64,000 bases of DNA from Dimorphilus gyrociliatus (taxonomy: Eukaryota > Annelida > Polychaeta > Dinophilidae). Below, piece after piece: positions 53,045 through 64,000 of the stretch (within the stretch, counting starts at the first letter, position 1; each line of letters starts with the position of its first letter). Under the pieces are notes generated by a model. The model was not told the origin of the DNA. It searched no databases and was given only the letters and a program-made list of their open reading frames with translations. The position numbers and the translations under genes are program-made. The DNA lies in NCBI GenBank assembly GCA_904063045.1, contig CAJFCJ010000007.1, forward strand, positions 2,797,404-2,861,403, written 5' to 3'.

Positions 53045-55171
53045 ATGATTAAAAACTCTGCCGAATACATTCGGTGTAACACCGATTGTATCGACGAAGA
53101 AGAAACAAATATAATTAGAGAGAAAGACACTGTTGTGACAATAAATGAAAATAAAGGGATTACCAGGAAGAAAAAACCAGTTGTTGAGAGGAAAGTCAGC
53201 AGATTTACTGTTAGTTCATGTACAGAAAATGACAAAGATGGGGACGGTGGATCTCGACAATTACTGACCCCATCGTCACCTCAATCAGATCCAGTTTTTA
53301 AACAGTTTTTTAATTCTCCGTTAAGAGCCGAAAGAGGATCGTTAGACTCTTCCGGATATTTTTATGATCCAATAGCCAATAGATCACAAAATCATAAGAC
53401 AATTCCTCCATCGAAATTGGTTACATCAAAATTTAGACAATTCCCTTCCAATGATCAGGATTGCACGGACGCATTAGCCAATAATAACAATGTATCGTTT
53501 GGCAATTACTCGACTCAAAGGAGATCCTCTTCAACTGAATCAGAGCCTTCCATGGCGTTCATTTCGTCAAATCAGACTATAACACCTCACAAAAGAGGGA
53601 CGTTAGTAAGGAAGTTGAGAAAGAGAGGACTACAATATTCAGAGAGGAAAAAAGCTCGTTTGGTTAATCAGGACGGAACATGTAATATTAGAAGTGCAAA
53701 CTTTAAAAAAAAAGCGTTTATTTTCGATTTTTATTCATCTGTCCTTGACATGAAATGGCGTTACATATGGACTTTTTTCATTCTTGCTTTTCTACTATCT
53801 TGGCTTATCTTTGCCGTGATTTGGTACTTGATCGCTTTCAGCAACGGTGACCTCAATTTTCAAAGAGGAGATAATACTACACTAAAGGAGGATGTATGCA
53901 TTGATAATGTCGACAGCTTCACAACGGCTTTGGTAGGCGTTTCTTATTTATATTAAAAATAAACAAAAAAAATTAGAAAAGAATGTTAATCTATAATTAA
54001 TGAGAACAAAATCCTAGTTCTCTATTATTTTCTTACGTTTGTTTTACTAATATCTTATCTTTTCCTATGTTTTTTTTTCCACTCTTTTTTAGTTGTATAG
54101 CCTAGAAACTCAACAAACAATTGGCTATGGAGGAAGGGCATTAACAGATAAATGTTACTCAGCAGGTAATAAGCAATATTAAAATTACTTTTATATATAA
54201 AAAATATCTATGCTGATAATAATAGGAGCAGCTTAGACCGTTGACTACGTAAATTGGTAAGACAGTTGTTCTAAATGTATCCCATATTTTCCCGCCTTTC
54301 CTTGTGGAAATCACTTATTTTCCATGTTATCGGTTTTTTTTTGTTTTGATACTGTTCCTCTTTTTGGTTTTAGCTTGCGTTATTCGATATTTTGTTTTTT
54401 TTATTACGTTTCTTTTTTTTTTACCCTATTACAGTTGTCTTACTTATGGCCCAGACAATGATTGGAGTTATTATTCAAGCTCTTTTGGCGGGTGTTATTA
54501 TTGCTAAACTTTCACGGCCTAAAAGTAGAAAAAGAACTGTACTGTTCTCCAAGAATGCGTTAATAACACGAAACGATGATCCGACTGATCCATTGAAACT
54601 AGTGTTTAGAGTAGCTGATATGAGGAAATCACATCTCATTGACGCTAATATAAAAGTGACATTGGTATCTCATAAAGCTTATAAAAACAGTTCCAAACAA
54701 CAATTATATCAGGAACCATTGAATGTTGTCACATCAGCTGGATGTGATGGGAAAGTTTTCATGGCATGGCCTATGTATGTAGCGCATACCATTAATGAAA
54801 ATTCTCCCCTATACGATCTGTCGGAGGAGAGTATTCTCGGCGCTGATCTAGAAATTATTGTTGTGCTAGAGGGAACTGTTCCATCTACTGGTATGCTAAC
54901 GCAACTTCGAACCTCATATCTGGCTAGTGAAATTCTTTGGGGTCATCGCTTTTTACCACTTTTAATGGAGAGTAATGTAGCAATATACGAGGTTGACTAT
55001 TCTATGCTCGATTTAACAACTGCTATTGAACATTTTCCATCGTGTTCCGCAAAGGAATTATCTTGCATAAATAATAAACGACTAGCTTTGTTAAATCCAG
55101 ATAGGAAACCATCAATTTGTCAAGCATCTAAAGATGGCAGCACCGGATTTCACATTTCCGAAAATATTTGA
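53045..55171 (+). CDS. Kir: Inward-rectifier potassium channel (Kir) with long N-terminus
   Basis: Three exons, 53045-53932, 54093-54165 and 54435-55171, give 565 aa, longer than the usual 380-450. The first ~220 residues are a polar, Ser/Arg-rich extension. Then come the slide helix and TM1 (DMKWRYIWTFFILAFLLSWL), the pore helix and filter (SLETQQTIGYGG, filter 305-309 TIGYG) and TM2 (LLMAQTMIGVIIQALLAGVI). The cytoplasmic immunoglobulin-like domain has LSRPKSRKRTVLFSKNALI, DMRKSHLIDANIKV, NSPLYDLSEESI and LASEILWGHRF. The KSRKR-type site could bind PIP2. The rectification position in TM2 (Asp172 of Kir2.1) is Gln335. The start ATG is the first in the frame, and an upstream noncoding exon is possible. 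AATAAA is at 55275. Confidence 0.94.
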
Positions 55172-55619
55172 ACATTTCCAAACATACAATTTTTAGTTGA
55201 TCCATTGTTGAAAGTATTTAGTATTTGCACCTTTGTACTTTGTCGAATTATATACAAATGTTTCAGAAAAACAAAATAAAATCTCAACATAACCCATTCA
55301 TTTTTTTTATTCAGAATTTGACAAAAAAATCGTTGTTTTTTTTTGCAGTAGCTTTATAAAAATAACTCTCTTTTGCAGATCTCGCAAGATTAAAAAATGT
55401 ATAGATTCAAAGAACTAAAAAATAATCTGAATAAACATTAAAAGCTGCATTGGAAATAAATAAGAAACAAACGGAAATTCTTTAATAGCCGATTGAACCT
55501 TTAAACTTCTAAAATAGTTAATAATATACAGAATACAGCAATACTGTAGAAAGTATATTATTAATGATTGGTATAATACAAAGAGTTTTTTATAAAGATA
55601 TTCTAACAATATTTTTTAA
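55172..55619. other. Convergent spacer Kir/FAR
   Basis: 448 bp of A/T-rich 3' flanking sequence with the Kir polyadenylation signal at 55275-55280. No gene. Confidence 0.45.
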
Positions 55620-57883
55620 TTAGACAATCGTACTTGAAAGTCGAAAGAATCTTAAGAATTTCTGAACTAGATTCAAGACAAAATACCAAGAACTTCTAGC
55701 AAGATTTGATTTGGCGATCAATAAACGCCATAGAATTACCAGAGCAAACATATTAAAACAATAGCGAAAATTTCTTAACCTGCGAAAACAAATTATTAAG
55801 TTGAGGTGAAAGAAAATAAATATGGTTTGCCTTACTTTCTAATATGAGCGCGAGCGCTTTCTACATTAGATATCTCTTCTTTTAGTATAAATTTTTTTGT
55901 TCCCATGACAAAATCTTCTATATAAGATGGCCAATGAATAGCTCGAGGATCAAGATAGAAAGTCTGTTATTAAGATTGTCTTTTATATAAGAAGATATTT
56001 AATATTTGCAATTTATCAGTTACCTGTGAATCTTCCGGACTCATTACGGCTTTAAGTAAGTCAAGACCAGTGTGAGTCCATTGCCAAGATCTTGTCGTAA
56101 AGTACGTCAGGGTTCCCATTGCTTTATGTAGACGAGAGTAAACCGAAACCATTCTGTTTTTAGCAATTAATTTGTTTCATTTTGTGCCTGAGGCTATATT
56201 ATCAGAAAAGACTCAAATCGTTAAGTTCTCACCTAGCTTTCTTTCCAACTAATCTGAATGCACAGTCGACCAAATATGCTGGTATGTAATGGCTTAAAAA
56301 TATCCAAGTATCGTGAAGGGTTGGTTTGTTGGTTATATAGCACCTTGGTCTTCTAAATCCTCCTTCTAATGGAATCTATGTTGGAGAACAATAACGCTTT
56401 GTCAGGTAGTCTTTTTTTTACGCTTTGAAATAATATTTACTCTTTTAAAAACTTCTTTCACTATTCCGCAATTAGCTCCCCATGTAACTGGATTTAAAGT
56501 ACCTGATGTGCAGTGATATAAAAGAACCTTTTCCGGTTTAAAGACTCCCGTATACCAGCCAACTGCTAGGAGCATATTAACAGAAATGTCAACGGGAATC
56601 ATATCAGCAACAAGATCAGTTTCCATTATCATTGTTCTGACTAGGCCTTTTCCATAGGCAATATACAATCCAGAAGGACCATTCAAATTATCTATCCATC
56701 CCTAAAAATTAAAAGTAATCACAATCAATTAATCTTTTAATTAATTAAATAATTGGTATAGCACTTACAGGAAATGGTTCTTTCCACGATGCAGTCACAA
56801 TAGATGGTCTCAAAATAGCCAAAGGTAAATCAGAGGCTTCCTTCATTAGCATATATTCAGCAAGTTGTTTAGTATAAGTGTAAGTATTAGGCTTAGTTCC
56901 AATCAATTTAGGCATAATCATATTTAGAGTATCATCATCCATCCATCTGGAAAAATAAAACGTATAATCATAATAGGACTATTAAATATATATAAAAAAA
57001 ATTGAAAATTAGCAAAATATCATACTTAAATAACAAAATTAACTTACTCAATCATATCAATAATATCATTCGGGTCATGAACAGCGGGATAAATGTGTTC
57101 CTCAATAATATCTTTCTTATCACAGTTTGTATAGGCTGTTGAAACGTGGACGAAAGACTAAATATTGAAAAAAAAGAGAAATCAATAAAAATAATTCGAG
57201 TTCATTTTCACTCGTCGTGTCTTTTGTTTTTGTTTTTTTACCTTTAAAAATTTGATTTTTTTACATAGAAGAACTATTTCTTTCGTTGCTATAACATTCA
57301 TTTTAACAGCTGTTCTTAAAGGTTCATCAAAACGTATTGTTGCAGCCGAATGGAAAACAATATTTATATTATCCTTTAAAAATTCTGTATCTTCCTCAGA
57401 TATTCCTAGATTCTTTTCTAAGACATCTCCTTTAATTATATGTATTTTACTAGCAAAATCTGCATCTATTTTTCTAATTCTGTCGTAAACCTGTTAATTG
57501 TTTAATAGTTGTACGTTAAATGAGAAATAGAAATATGATTGCAATTCACTTTATCTTGTAAAAGTATGTTTAATCTCTCTTCTATTGTTTTTCCTCTCTT
57601 TGGTCTGACTAGGCAATAGATACCTTTGATGTTTGAACATGATCTTAACAGTTTTTCAATCACAACCTGATATTGAAAATATTAGATATGAATCAGTCAT
57701 GCATGAAGTTCAAAGTTATGTCAACGTACTTTTCCAATAAATCCAGTTCCACCTGTTATAAAAATGTTCTTATCAGCGTAGAATTCTGAGATCGTTGGTT
57801 TTAATTCGCTATCTATAGAGGGGGGTATACTAGAGAACAACTCACTTTTGTTAAATTATGATGTAATTACCGTTTCGTTCCAT
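55620..57883 (-). CDS. FAR: Fatty acyl-CoA reductase
   Basis: Eleven exons close in frame to 523 aa: 57871-57883, 57730-57812, 57550-57666, 57242-57490, 57048-57157, 56769-56946, 56441-56701, 56233-56375, 56024-56153, 55836-55963, 55620-55779. An extended-SDR Rossmann domain starts with [18 protein letters not shown] and [15 protein letters not shown]. The catalytic pair is Tyr213-x-x-x-Lys217 (YTYTK). [11 protein letters not shown] and [15 protein letters not shown] are family marks. The C-terminal FAR_C (sterile) domain has [20 protein letters not shown] and ends in a membrane segment ([14 protein letters not shown]). FARs reduce acyl-CoA to fatty alcohols with NADPH for ether lipids and waxes, usually on peroxisomes. 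The first coding exon has only 13 bp, so the start is the least certain part. Confidence 0.94.
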
Positions 57884-58261
57884 TATTCAGGATTTATATC
57901 TGTTGCCGGCGGTGTAGCGAAAAGTTTATCGGATGTTTGAGTGTCAAGGCTACAACCTCAAATGTATACACAATTCTGATTGGTCTTTTATATCCAATGG
58001 CCTACGCTAATAGAAAACTAAATGAATATTCAGTGTGACCAAAACTAATTTCAATATAAAATAATGAATACAATAGAGAATAGAATCGATTTATTGCTTG
58101 TACTATTAGTTTGCGCAATAGTATAATCAAAGCTGAAACGTGGTCTGGTCGTGACTTGTTAATTATTCAACGATTGCTTTGACTCAAAACATCTGTGCAC
58201 ATTTAATGAATTATATAATATATATCAAAAGAGAATTGAGAAAGTATAATATATTATTAGA

Positions 58262-58320
58262 AAACAATATATACTGTTTATATACGTATATATATATATA
58301 TACTGTATATACTGTAGTTA
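58262..58320. repeat. TA repeat punctuated by TATACTGTATA
   Basis: A (TA)n tract with interspersed ACTGTA units, the reverse complement of the TATACAGTATA form seen at 26.3 kb. Confidence 0.8.
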
Positions 58321-58585
58321 TATAATAAATTAACTTTTTTATTATTTAAATTATTATTATAGACAACTATCTAGAAATTTCTAATTAAAGAGCTGTAATT
58401 AGCTCTACCCTTATCAATCTTCTCATATATACTTCAATATTTGCACTTAAAAATTAATAGTATTTGTATTTTACTTATACTGTATATACAAGAGCTAGAT
58501 TTTACTGATAAAAGCTAAAATCTGCTAATCTTCTTTTCATCAATTTTCTTTTCCTTTCTTCTTTCTCATATCTCCTATCTCATTT

Positions 58586-58612
58586 TCTCTCTCTCTCTCT
58601 CTCTCTCTCTCT
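58586..58612. repeat. (CT)n microsatellite
   Basis: Uninterrupted CT dinucleotide run of about 27 bp, continuing with imperfect CT-rich sequence to about 58640. Confidence 0.9.
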
Positions 58613-59350
58613 TTCGCTCTCTCAATTTCTTTCTCTTTCCTCTTCTACTTAAAAGTTTTCTTTTTAAGATTTTCCATTCGGTAAATAATATCTTTTCTTT
58701 TTTGTTATTAAATAATTATTTGGTAGATGGCGCTACTTGGAAATTTATTAGTTTTGATATTAGATTGTTTAGAAACAGCTGGTACATAAAATTAAAATTT
58801 GACCAGGGGAACCAAAGTAGGAGCTAAGGAACCAAGCAAAGATAAAATATAGATCGAATGGACCTAGGCCCAAATGGCACAATAATTATATATGTTTAGA
58901 GAGAAATTCGATATTATCCTCTTCTTCACTTTCATATTCTCTTCTCCATGCAAAGTGGATTTTTCGATTATTCCGAAACTAGAAAGAGGTTGGTTTCGAA
59001 TTGTAGATCGATGTGCAATTAGGAGCAGACTCCCTCTAGGATACGATGCCTTAGAAACTTTATAATTATATACTCTTATCTGACTTTGTTCAAATAGTAA
59101 AAGCAAATTAATGATTATCATTCAACTAATAATTTAGTGATAACTTTATGTACAAAGCACTTATAATCAACTGGAAAACTGTAAAACTGTAAAAGTTACT
59201 ATAAGCGTTTAGGTACACTAAGTTGGGCTAGTTTATTATATTCAGTATAATAAGGATATATACTATCAGTACTTATCATAACTGTAAATTCACAGACGGA
59301 ACGAAGAAAAAAAGATAAGAAAAAGAAAAGAAGAGAAAGGGGAGGGCAGA

Positions 59351-59373
59351 GAGAAAGAAAGAAAGAAAGAAAG

Positions 59374-59404
<31 letters not shown>
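59351..59404. repeat. (GAAA)n then (GA)n microsatellite
   Basis: About six GAAA units followed by about fourteen GA units. The whole strand is purine from about 59305 to 59415 apart from a few bases. Confidence 0.9.
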
Positions 59405-59411
<7 letters not shown>

Positions 59412-59795
59412 AAAAATAAGGTTTAAAGGAAAGGGATAAAGAAGCAAATGTTGTAAAGAGGAGCGGTTGAAAAAAAAGTGATAATAAACATCAGCATAAA
59501 TATCCAATTTAAACACATAATTGCTCTAATTAACAACTTGATACAGGTACTTTTTACATATATATTTTATAAACTCCTTCTCAAGACACAAAGAAGCAGG
59601 TAATTTTTTTTTCTTTGCAGAGTTTATACATATGAAGAAGATTGACTTTGAAGATAAGATTAAAAAAGAAAAAGAAGAAGAAGAATAATAATAATAAGAA
59701 GAAGATGACTTAGAAAAAAGACCAAAATTCTCTTCCAATCGAAAAACAAACTGAAAAGCTTGTTTTGGTATGTTTTTTTTTGTCTTTTTACATAA

Positions 59796-62700
59796 TTAAT
59801 ATTCAGTACACATTGGAAGATTTACAAATCCAAAAATGTTAAATTCAATAAGAGTAGAGATGGAAAGAAATATTGTGTAGCTAGATATGCAGATAATACC
59901 AAGTTTTCTATCTAATCTCCAACCACCACAGTGTACGGCCATTAACTAAAGGGGAATAAAAAGAAAGAAAAAAAAGAGAGAAAAAAAAGAAGATAGAAAA
60001 GATAATTAAGAAAAAATATCTTATATCTTCAATTTATAGAGATATTGAGAATATATATGATCTACCTTTACTTACTGTAATAACTACTGTTGCGAAGAGA
60101 AGAATGACACTAAATACCATGCCGTTACTATTTATATGAACCTGATAGAGACGGTAATGATTATATTTGAAAATTTCAGTAGGTAAGATTTACTTACGTC
60201 TTGTCTTGATGGAAGTAAAACAGTGTGTATAAACCATGGAAGTGCTAACCCTATTAGTATATCGAAAACGTTGCTTCCTATAGTATTTGATATCGCCATA
60301 TCTCCCATACCCTGTCTGGCTACCATAACACTCGACATTGCATCAGGAACAGACGTTCCAGCTGCTAGGAACGTTATCCCCATTATGCTATCAGGTATAC
60401 CCATCGTATAACCGATTAATGTCACCATCCAAACCATTATGTAGGATAGAATAGCTATCCATGCTATCGATAGCATAAAAGTTGCTGCATACCACCCTTC
60501 GAATCTCTTCCTTTTGCAGTCAGGTACGGTAAAGAAGAACACAATACTAGCTGGTAGAAGAGCTAGCCAACCGGCAATCTTTAACAATCCTTCCTCTATT
60601 TTTGGGGGTCGAAACAGTGGCCTCTCCTTCTCAGTCTCGGGTTTATCAGAGTTTGTTCGAACAGCTTTTGTATAAGAATCTGTACTTGCGTCAAAGCTTA
60701 AGGTTTTCATTTGTTTTTGACGTCTCTTGAAGCCAGGATCTTGTAAGAGTTTCTTTCTCTATAAATATTCATAAGAGTATAGTACAGAAAAACCTTAGGA
60801 AATGGGCAATTTACCCGATAAAATATAAAAATTATTTACACAAACCTCAGCAATAAGTATAAAAGTAATAAATTTAAACCTAGTTTTAGGTTTAAACTCC
60901 TTTCCTTTCATTACTCTTAAGCAAATATCTGCAAAGCTCATCCTAAATTCAAGAAGAGATGGTCAAAAAAATATAATTTAATATCTCAATTAACTCATAA
61001 CAAACCTTCCTGGTTTCATTGCAAATTTATCAACTGCCAAAACCTTAATATCTTGCGATTTATTCGTTTTAGAATTCTCGTACATTTCTAATTTATTATA
61101 GATAGAAGTTGATTTTATGATAAAGTATAAACGAACATAATAGCTATCTATATACAGTATATACTATATATTTATATTTATGTATGTATATATACAGTAT
61201 AGATGAAGTTTTCTATTTAAAGTAACTTATACAGTATATATATATATATACATTCTTGCTTTCCTTAATAAAAGAATTAAGGATAATGTACTCAAAATAA
61301 ACGTCACGTAGTAAAATAAAAGACTGTAACTAGATGCTAAAAGCTTATGGGGAGTATATAGGCCTTTATGAATTAAAAAGAATCTATGAATTTTTATGAT
61401 ATAAAACAGCTACGTTCCAAAAAAAAAAAAATTTGAGGGATAGAGAGAAAGAGAAGAAGAGGAAAGTAAGAGAGAGAGAGAGAGAGAGAGAGAGATAGCT
61501 AAATAGAGAGCGGCGAGAGAGAAGGATATAGATAGAGGAATAATTATAGATTATATATATAGATATTAGTATATACTGTATATAAAATATATAAATTGAG
61601 AAATAAAGTGCTAACCGTAAGCATTGGGGTCGCCATAAAATTTCCTTGGTGCCGATGGGGGTAATAAACCAGCTTGGACTGGTTTAACAGCTTCATCGAA
61701 GATTTTAATATGTTTATGGGCGAATTCTTGAATTTTCCTATTCTCCCTAAACGTTTTTTATAGGAAGAGAGAAAATAGAAAGGAACAAAAAAGAGAACTA
61801 TTGAAAACTAAGCCACCAATTCTCAATTGCCAAACTTACTTCATTACAAATATGTAGGCGGCATACAAAGTCAACATTATAAACGATTCATACCATTTTA
61901 CTGTCGAGTCTAGTATAGTCTATGAAAATAGATTAAGATAAGGATAATATGAAATATCAAGTAAGAGAAAGTAATACTTACGAGTATTAAAGCTATAACG
62001 GAAATTAGGTAAAACGCCGTGTCTCTAATGAGCGGATACCAAGCCAGGATAACCACCTGTGTTTGCAAGTTGTTTTTTATTCCATTGTATTTGTTAGAAA
62101 TCCGGTACTACAGTCTTATGGGAATTGATAATTTAATGATATTATTCAGACTTCCAAATTAGCGGACAATAAAATAGACAAGGTATATTTATAGGCGAAA
62201 CGTTTGTTTTTGCTTTTTCTTAATCTTGTCTATTCAGTTGGAAAAAGAAAGATTAGGTAGATTTCTTTGTAATTTCTCTTTCCGTTTCTTTCTCTATCCC
62301 CCTCCCCTCCCCATTCGTTTGGCATATAATTAAAAAGAGATATTTAGTATGAGGCTATAGTACCAATATATGAAATAGATAAAACAAAGAAAGGTGAAAT
62401 ATGACATTGGGTACGAACTGCACCCTCTTACCTCTTTAACGAGTATACCACATAAACCTATAATAAATAATATGTTAAAAACAGCAGATCCGACAATAGT
62501 ACCAATCCCAACGTCTCCGTGCGCAATAAAAACTCCAATTACGGAGGTAAACAATTCCGGAGCAGAACTTCCGGCAGCCATGAAAGTTGCTCCAGCCACG
62601 TCCTCACTTAGTTTCAATTTTTCACATATCTTTTCCAAAGAGGCAACAAAGTACTCGTCGCATATAATAGCTAAAGCTATGAATATATAGACAACGACGA

Positions 62701-63765
62701 AAACGTGAATGATAACTGCCCCATTCGACCTTTGTTCATTTGAGAAGAGGTCGGTAGGAAATTCGTGGTAGGCTAGAAAAGAAATAAAAATTGACTCTTT
62801 CTACTAACGTTACACTATAATCACCTGACTAACCGGGTATGGTACAGTTTGGCTGATTGGTAGATATATTATTATCTTTCAACGTTGTTTGCAGCAAATG
62901 CCGTCCGCCTATATGAAAAAAAAAGAAGAAAAAAAGGATGATTGTTACCGTATACTATCGTTTGATGCCGTCAGAGACATTGACACACATTTTCCTTAAC
63001 GTCATATATATGTATTTAGAATCTATATATAAGTTTCTATATAGGTTTAAGTACAATTCATCCTCTTCATTTATATGGTGCATTTCACTTGTATATAAAT
63101 AGTTTACCTTAGTTTGTCTTTAACTAAACTCCAAGTGTTAAAGTTTTATTTATATTAATAAAAGTCTTATAGCACGACTTTTTGAATTCTCAAATTACAC
63201 TGATTGCAGATTTCGTGATAATTTTCCTCTTCTTTTTATTAAAAAAGAAAATTTTACAATATTCATCCCTTTTCCTCCTCCTGCCCCTCCTCATCATTTT
63301 CTCTCCCACCCACAGTTTCCTACCTTCCTCTAAACCATAATTTATTATTATCTTCATCTTCTTTACACCATAAATACTACCACTACTACTTTTATTACTA
63401 CTACTTTTCTTCTCCATCCTCATTGTGCACTTCATTCTCTTACCGTATCGAATTTTGTCATTTTAACGGAGAAAATTTTATAAATACATCAAGAAACGGC
63501 TGTCTATTATGATTAGGTAATTGTAAATACACAAATATACTCGGTAAACCTATTTATAAATGTTTGACCGACTAGCTAAACATGTTAGAAGAAAAATAAA
63601 GTAAACATACGATATACCTGGATGATGAATTGCTAGGTCTTCGGTTTGTTCTTCGTCAACGCTAAATAGTTTTTTCTTCGCTATTGTCACTACTATAAAG
63701 ATGATTAGGCAAAGAAATTTTGATAAAAAAGATCTCCCAAATCGACGCCGCCTCCTGAATATCAT
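59796..63765 (-). CDS. SLC24: Potassium-dependent sodium/calcium exchanger (NCKX, SLC24)
   Basis: Eleven exons close in frame to 601 aa: 63618-63765, 62834-62908, 62432-62772, 61982-62056, 61840-61919, 61616-61746, 61006-61087, 60846-60942, 60198-60758, 60076-60141, 59796-59945. An N-terminal hydrophobic segment ([13 protein letters not shown]) may act as a cleavable signal, followed by an extracellular part with [16 protein letters not shown]. The alpha-1 repeat is [20 protein letters not shown] and alpha-2 is [20 protein letters not shown]; their acidic residues coordinate Ca2+ and K+. A hydrophilic loop between the two halves and the end [15 protein letters not shown] complete the fold. 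It extrudes Ca2+ with K+ in exchange for Na+, as in neurons and photoreceptors. A 5' noncoding exon beyond the window edge is possible. Confidence 0.95.
61140..61255. repeat. TA-rich repeat with TATACAGTATA palindromes in NCKX intron
   Basis: Intronic TA tract containing at least three CAG-centred palindromes, like the arrays at 26.3 and 58.3 kb. Confidence 0.8.
61471..61496. repeat. (GA)n microsatellite in NCKX intron
   Basis: Uninterrupted GA run of about 26 bp inside a purine-rich block at about 61440-61540. On the transcribed sense of NCKX this is a CU tract. Confidence 0.9.
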
Positions 63766-63772
63766 ATCTTTT

Positions 63773-63874
63773 TTTTTCTCTCTCCCTCTCTCTCTCTCCC
63801 TCTCTCTCTCTTTCTCTCTCTCGCTCTATCTATCTCTCTCTCTCTCTGTCTCTCTCTGTCTCTCTCTCCCTTTC
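63773..63874. repeat. Long imperfect (CT)n tract just upstream of the NCKX ATG
   Basis: About 100 bp of CT dinucleotides with occasional CCT, GT and AT interruptions, ending 8 bp before the NCKX start codon. On the NCKX sense strand it is a GA-rich tract, so it is either promoter, 5' leader or an upstream intron. Confidence 0.85.
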
Positions 63875-64000
63875 CTTTATTAATATTTATATTTTATTAG
63901 TTCACTAAATGAGTTAATTTTCTTTTGTAAGAATTTGTCAATGATATTTTTTTTACTCACTTGACGTTACTTTTGTAAGCGCTGCATTCGACGACGGCGT
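63875..64000. other. Right edge, NCKX upstream sequence
   Basis: 126 bp of AT-rich sequence, less so at the end. It could hold a further 5' exon or the promoter of NCKX. Nothing else can be supported. Confidence 0.3.

Larger units (their letters stand above)
57884..59795. other. 1.9-kb FAR/NCKX spacer rich in simple repeats
   Basis: It contains the FAR promoter at the left, TATACTGTATA-punctuated TA repeats (about 58262-58320 and 58478-58492), a CT tract, a CTCF-core-like AGATGGCGC at 58725-58733, GAAA/GA tracts and an AAG/AAT tract (about 59660-59705), then the 3' flank of NCKX. The open frames here are low-complexity products of the repeats. Confidence 0.5.

Noticed and set aside
55836-55963. 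Ending the FAR gene at the in-frame TAA after HIRK
   Set aside because: A GT donor overlaps this point, and the next exon (55620-55779) continues the known FAR C-terminus in phase, so the longer model is better supported.
57812-57830. FAR exon 2 starting at the upstream acceptor CTCTAG near 57831
   Set aside because: That choice puts an in-frame stop after five codons; the acceptor at 57813-57815 keeps the frame open.
58864-59738. Several minus-strand frames giving poly-Ser, poly-Leu or Tyr-Ser repeats
   Set aside because: They translate simple GA/GAAA/AAG repeats, not genes.

Overview
This is nuclear DNA of a compact-genome invertebrate animal. It is AT-rich, and nearly every gene is split by short GT-AG introns, many of 48-66 bp. 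It encodes metazoan-specific families: a Wnt ligand, a Hes/hairy repressor ending in WRPW, a potassium-chloride cotransporter, an inward-rectifier potassium channel, a potassium-dependent sodium/calcium exchanger and a SOCS-box protein. The gene content and tiny introns would fit a small lophotrochozoan such as a miniature annelid (Dimorphilus-like), but the species is an inference. I saw no bacterial, viral, transposon or CRISPR sequence and no tRNA or rRNA gene.

Layout. 1-13 kb: SOCS-box protein (+), BRD7/9 bromodomain subunit (-), CoREST/RCOR (+), proteasome subunit PSMD2 (-), PRMT5 (+), ARPC5 (-). 13-18 kb: a Hes gene between two large regulatory-looking spacers. 18-25 kb: OGFOD3 (+), an orphan coiled-coil protein (-), TBC1D31 (+). 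25.6-33.5 kb: a KCC cotransporter with two alternative first exons. 34-44.9 kb: an E2F4/5-type factor (-), a BTB-BACK protein (+), a retinol-dehydrogenase-like SDR (-), a RING/B-box protein (-), a divergent Wnt (+), a CRAL-TRIO protein (-). 46-57.9 kb: DHX33 (-), MDP1 (+), an alpha carbonic anhydrase (+), a Kir channel (+), a fatty acyl-CoA reductase (-). 59.8-63.8 kb: NCKX/SLC24 exchanger (-).

Most neighbours alternate strand, giving convergent pairs 80-180 bp apart and divergent pairs sharing 190-300 bp promoters. The genes are independent housekeeping, chromatin, signalling and ion-transport genes. There is no operon-like pathway cluster. Exon models were built by hand from reading frame, splice sites and remembered family features; every multi-exon model listed closes in frame from ATG to stop.

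No wholly new system is evident. The most interesting points are the KCC alternative first exons, one with and one without the SPAK/OSR1 docking motif, with two perfect CRE sites around the second; a Kir channel lacking the usual rectification-site acid; E2F-type sites in the E2F gene's own promoter and first intron; an over-represented palindrome TAGGCCTA; and several CTCF-like motifs, mostly in spacers.
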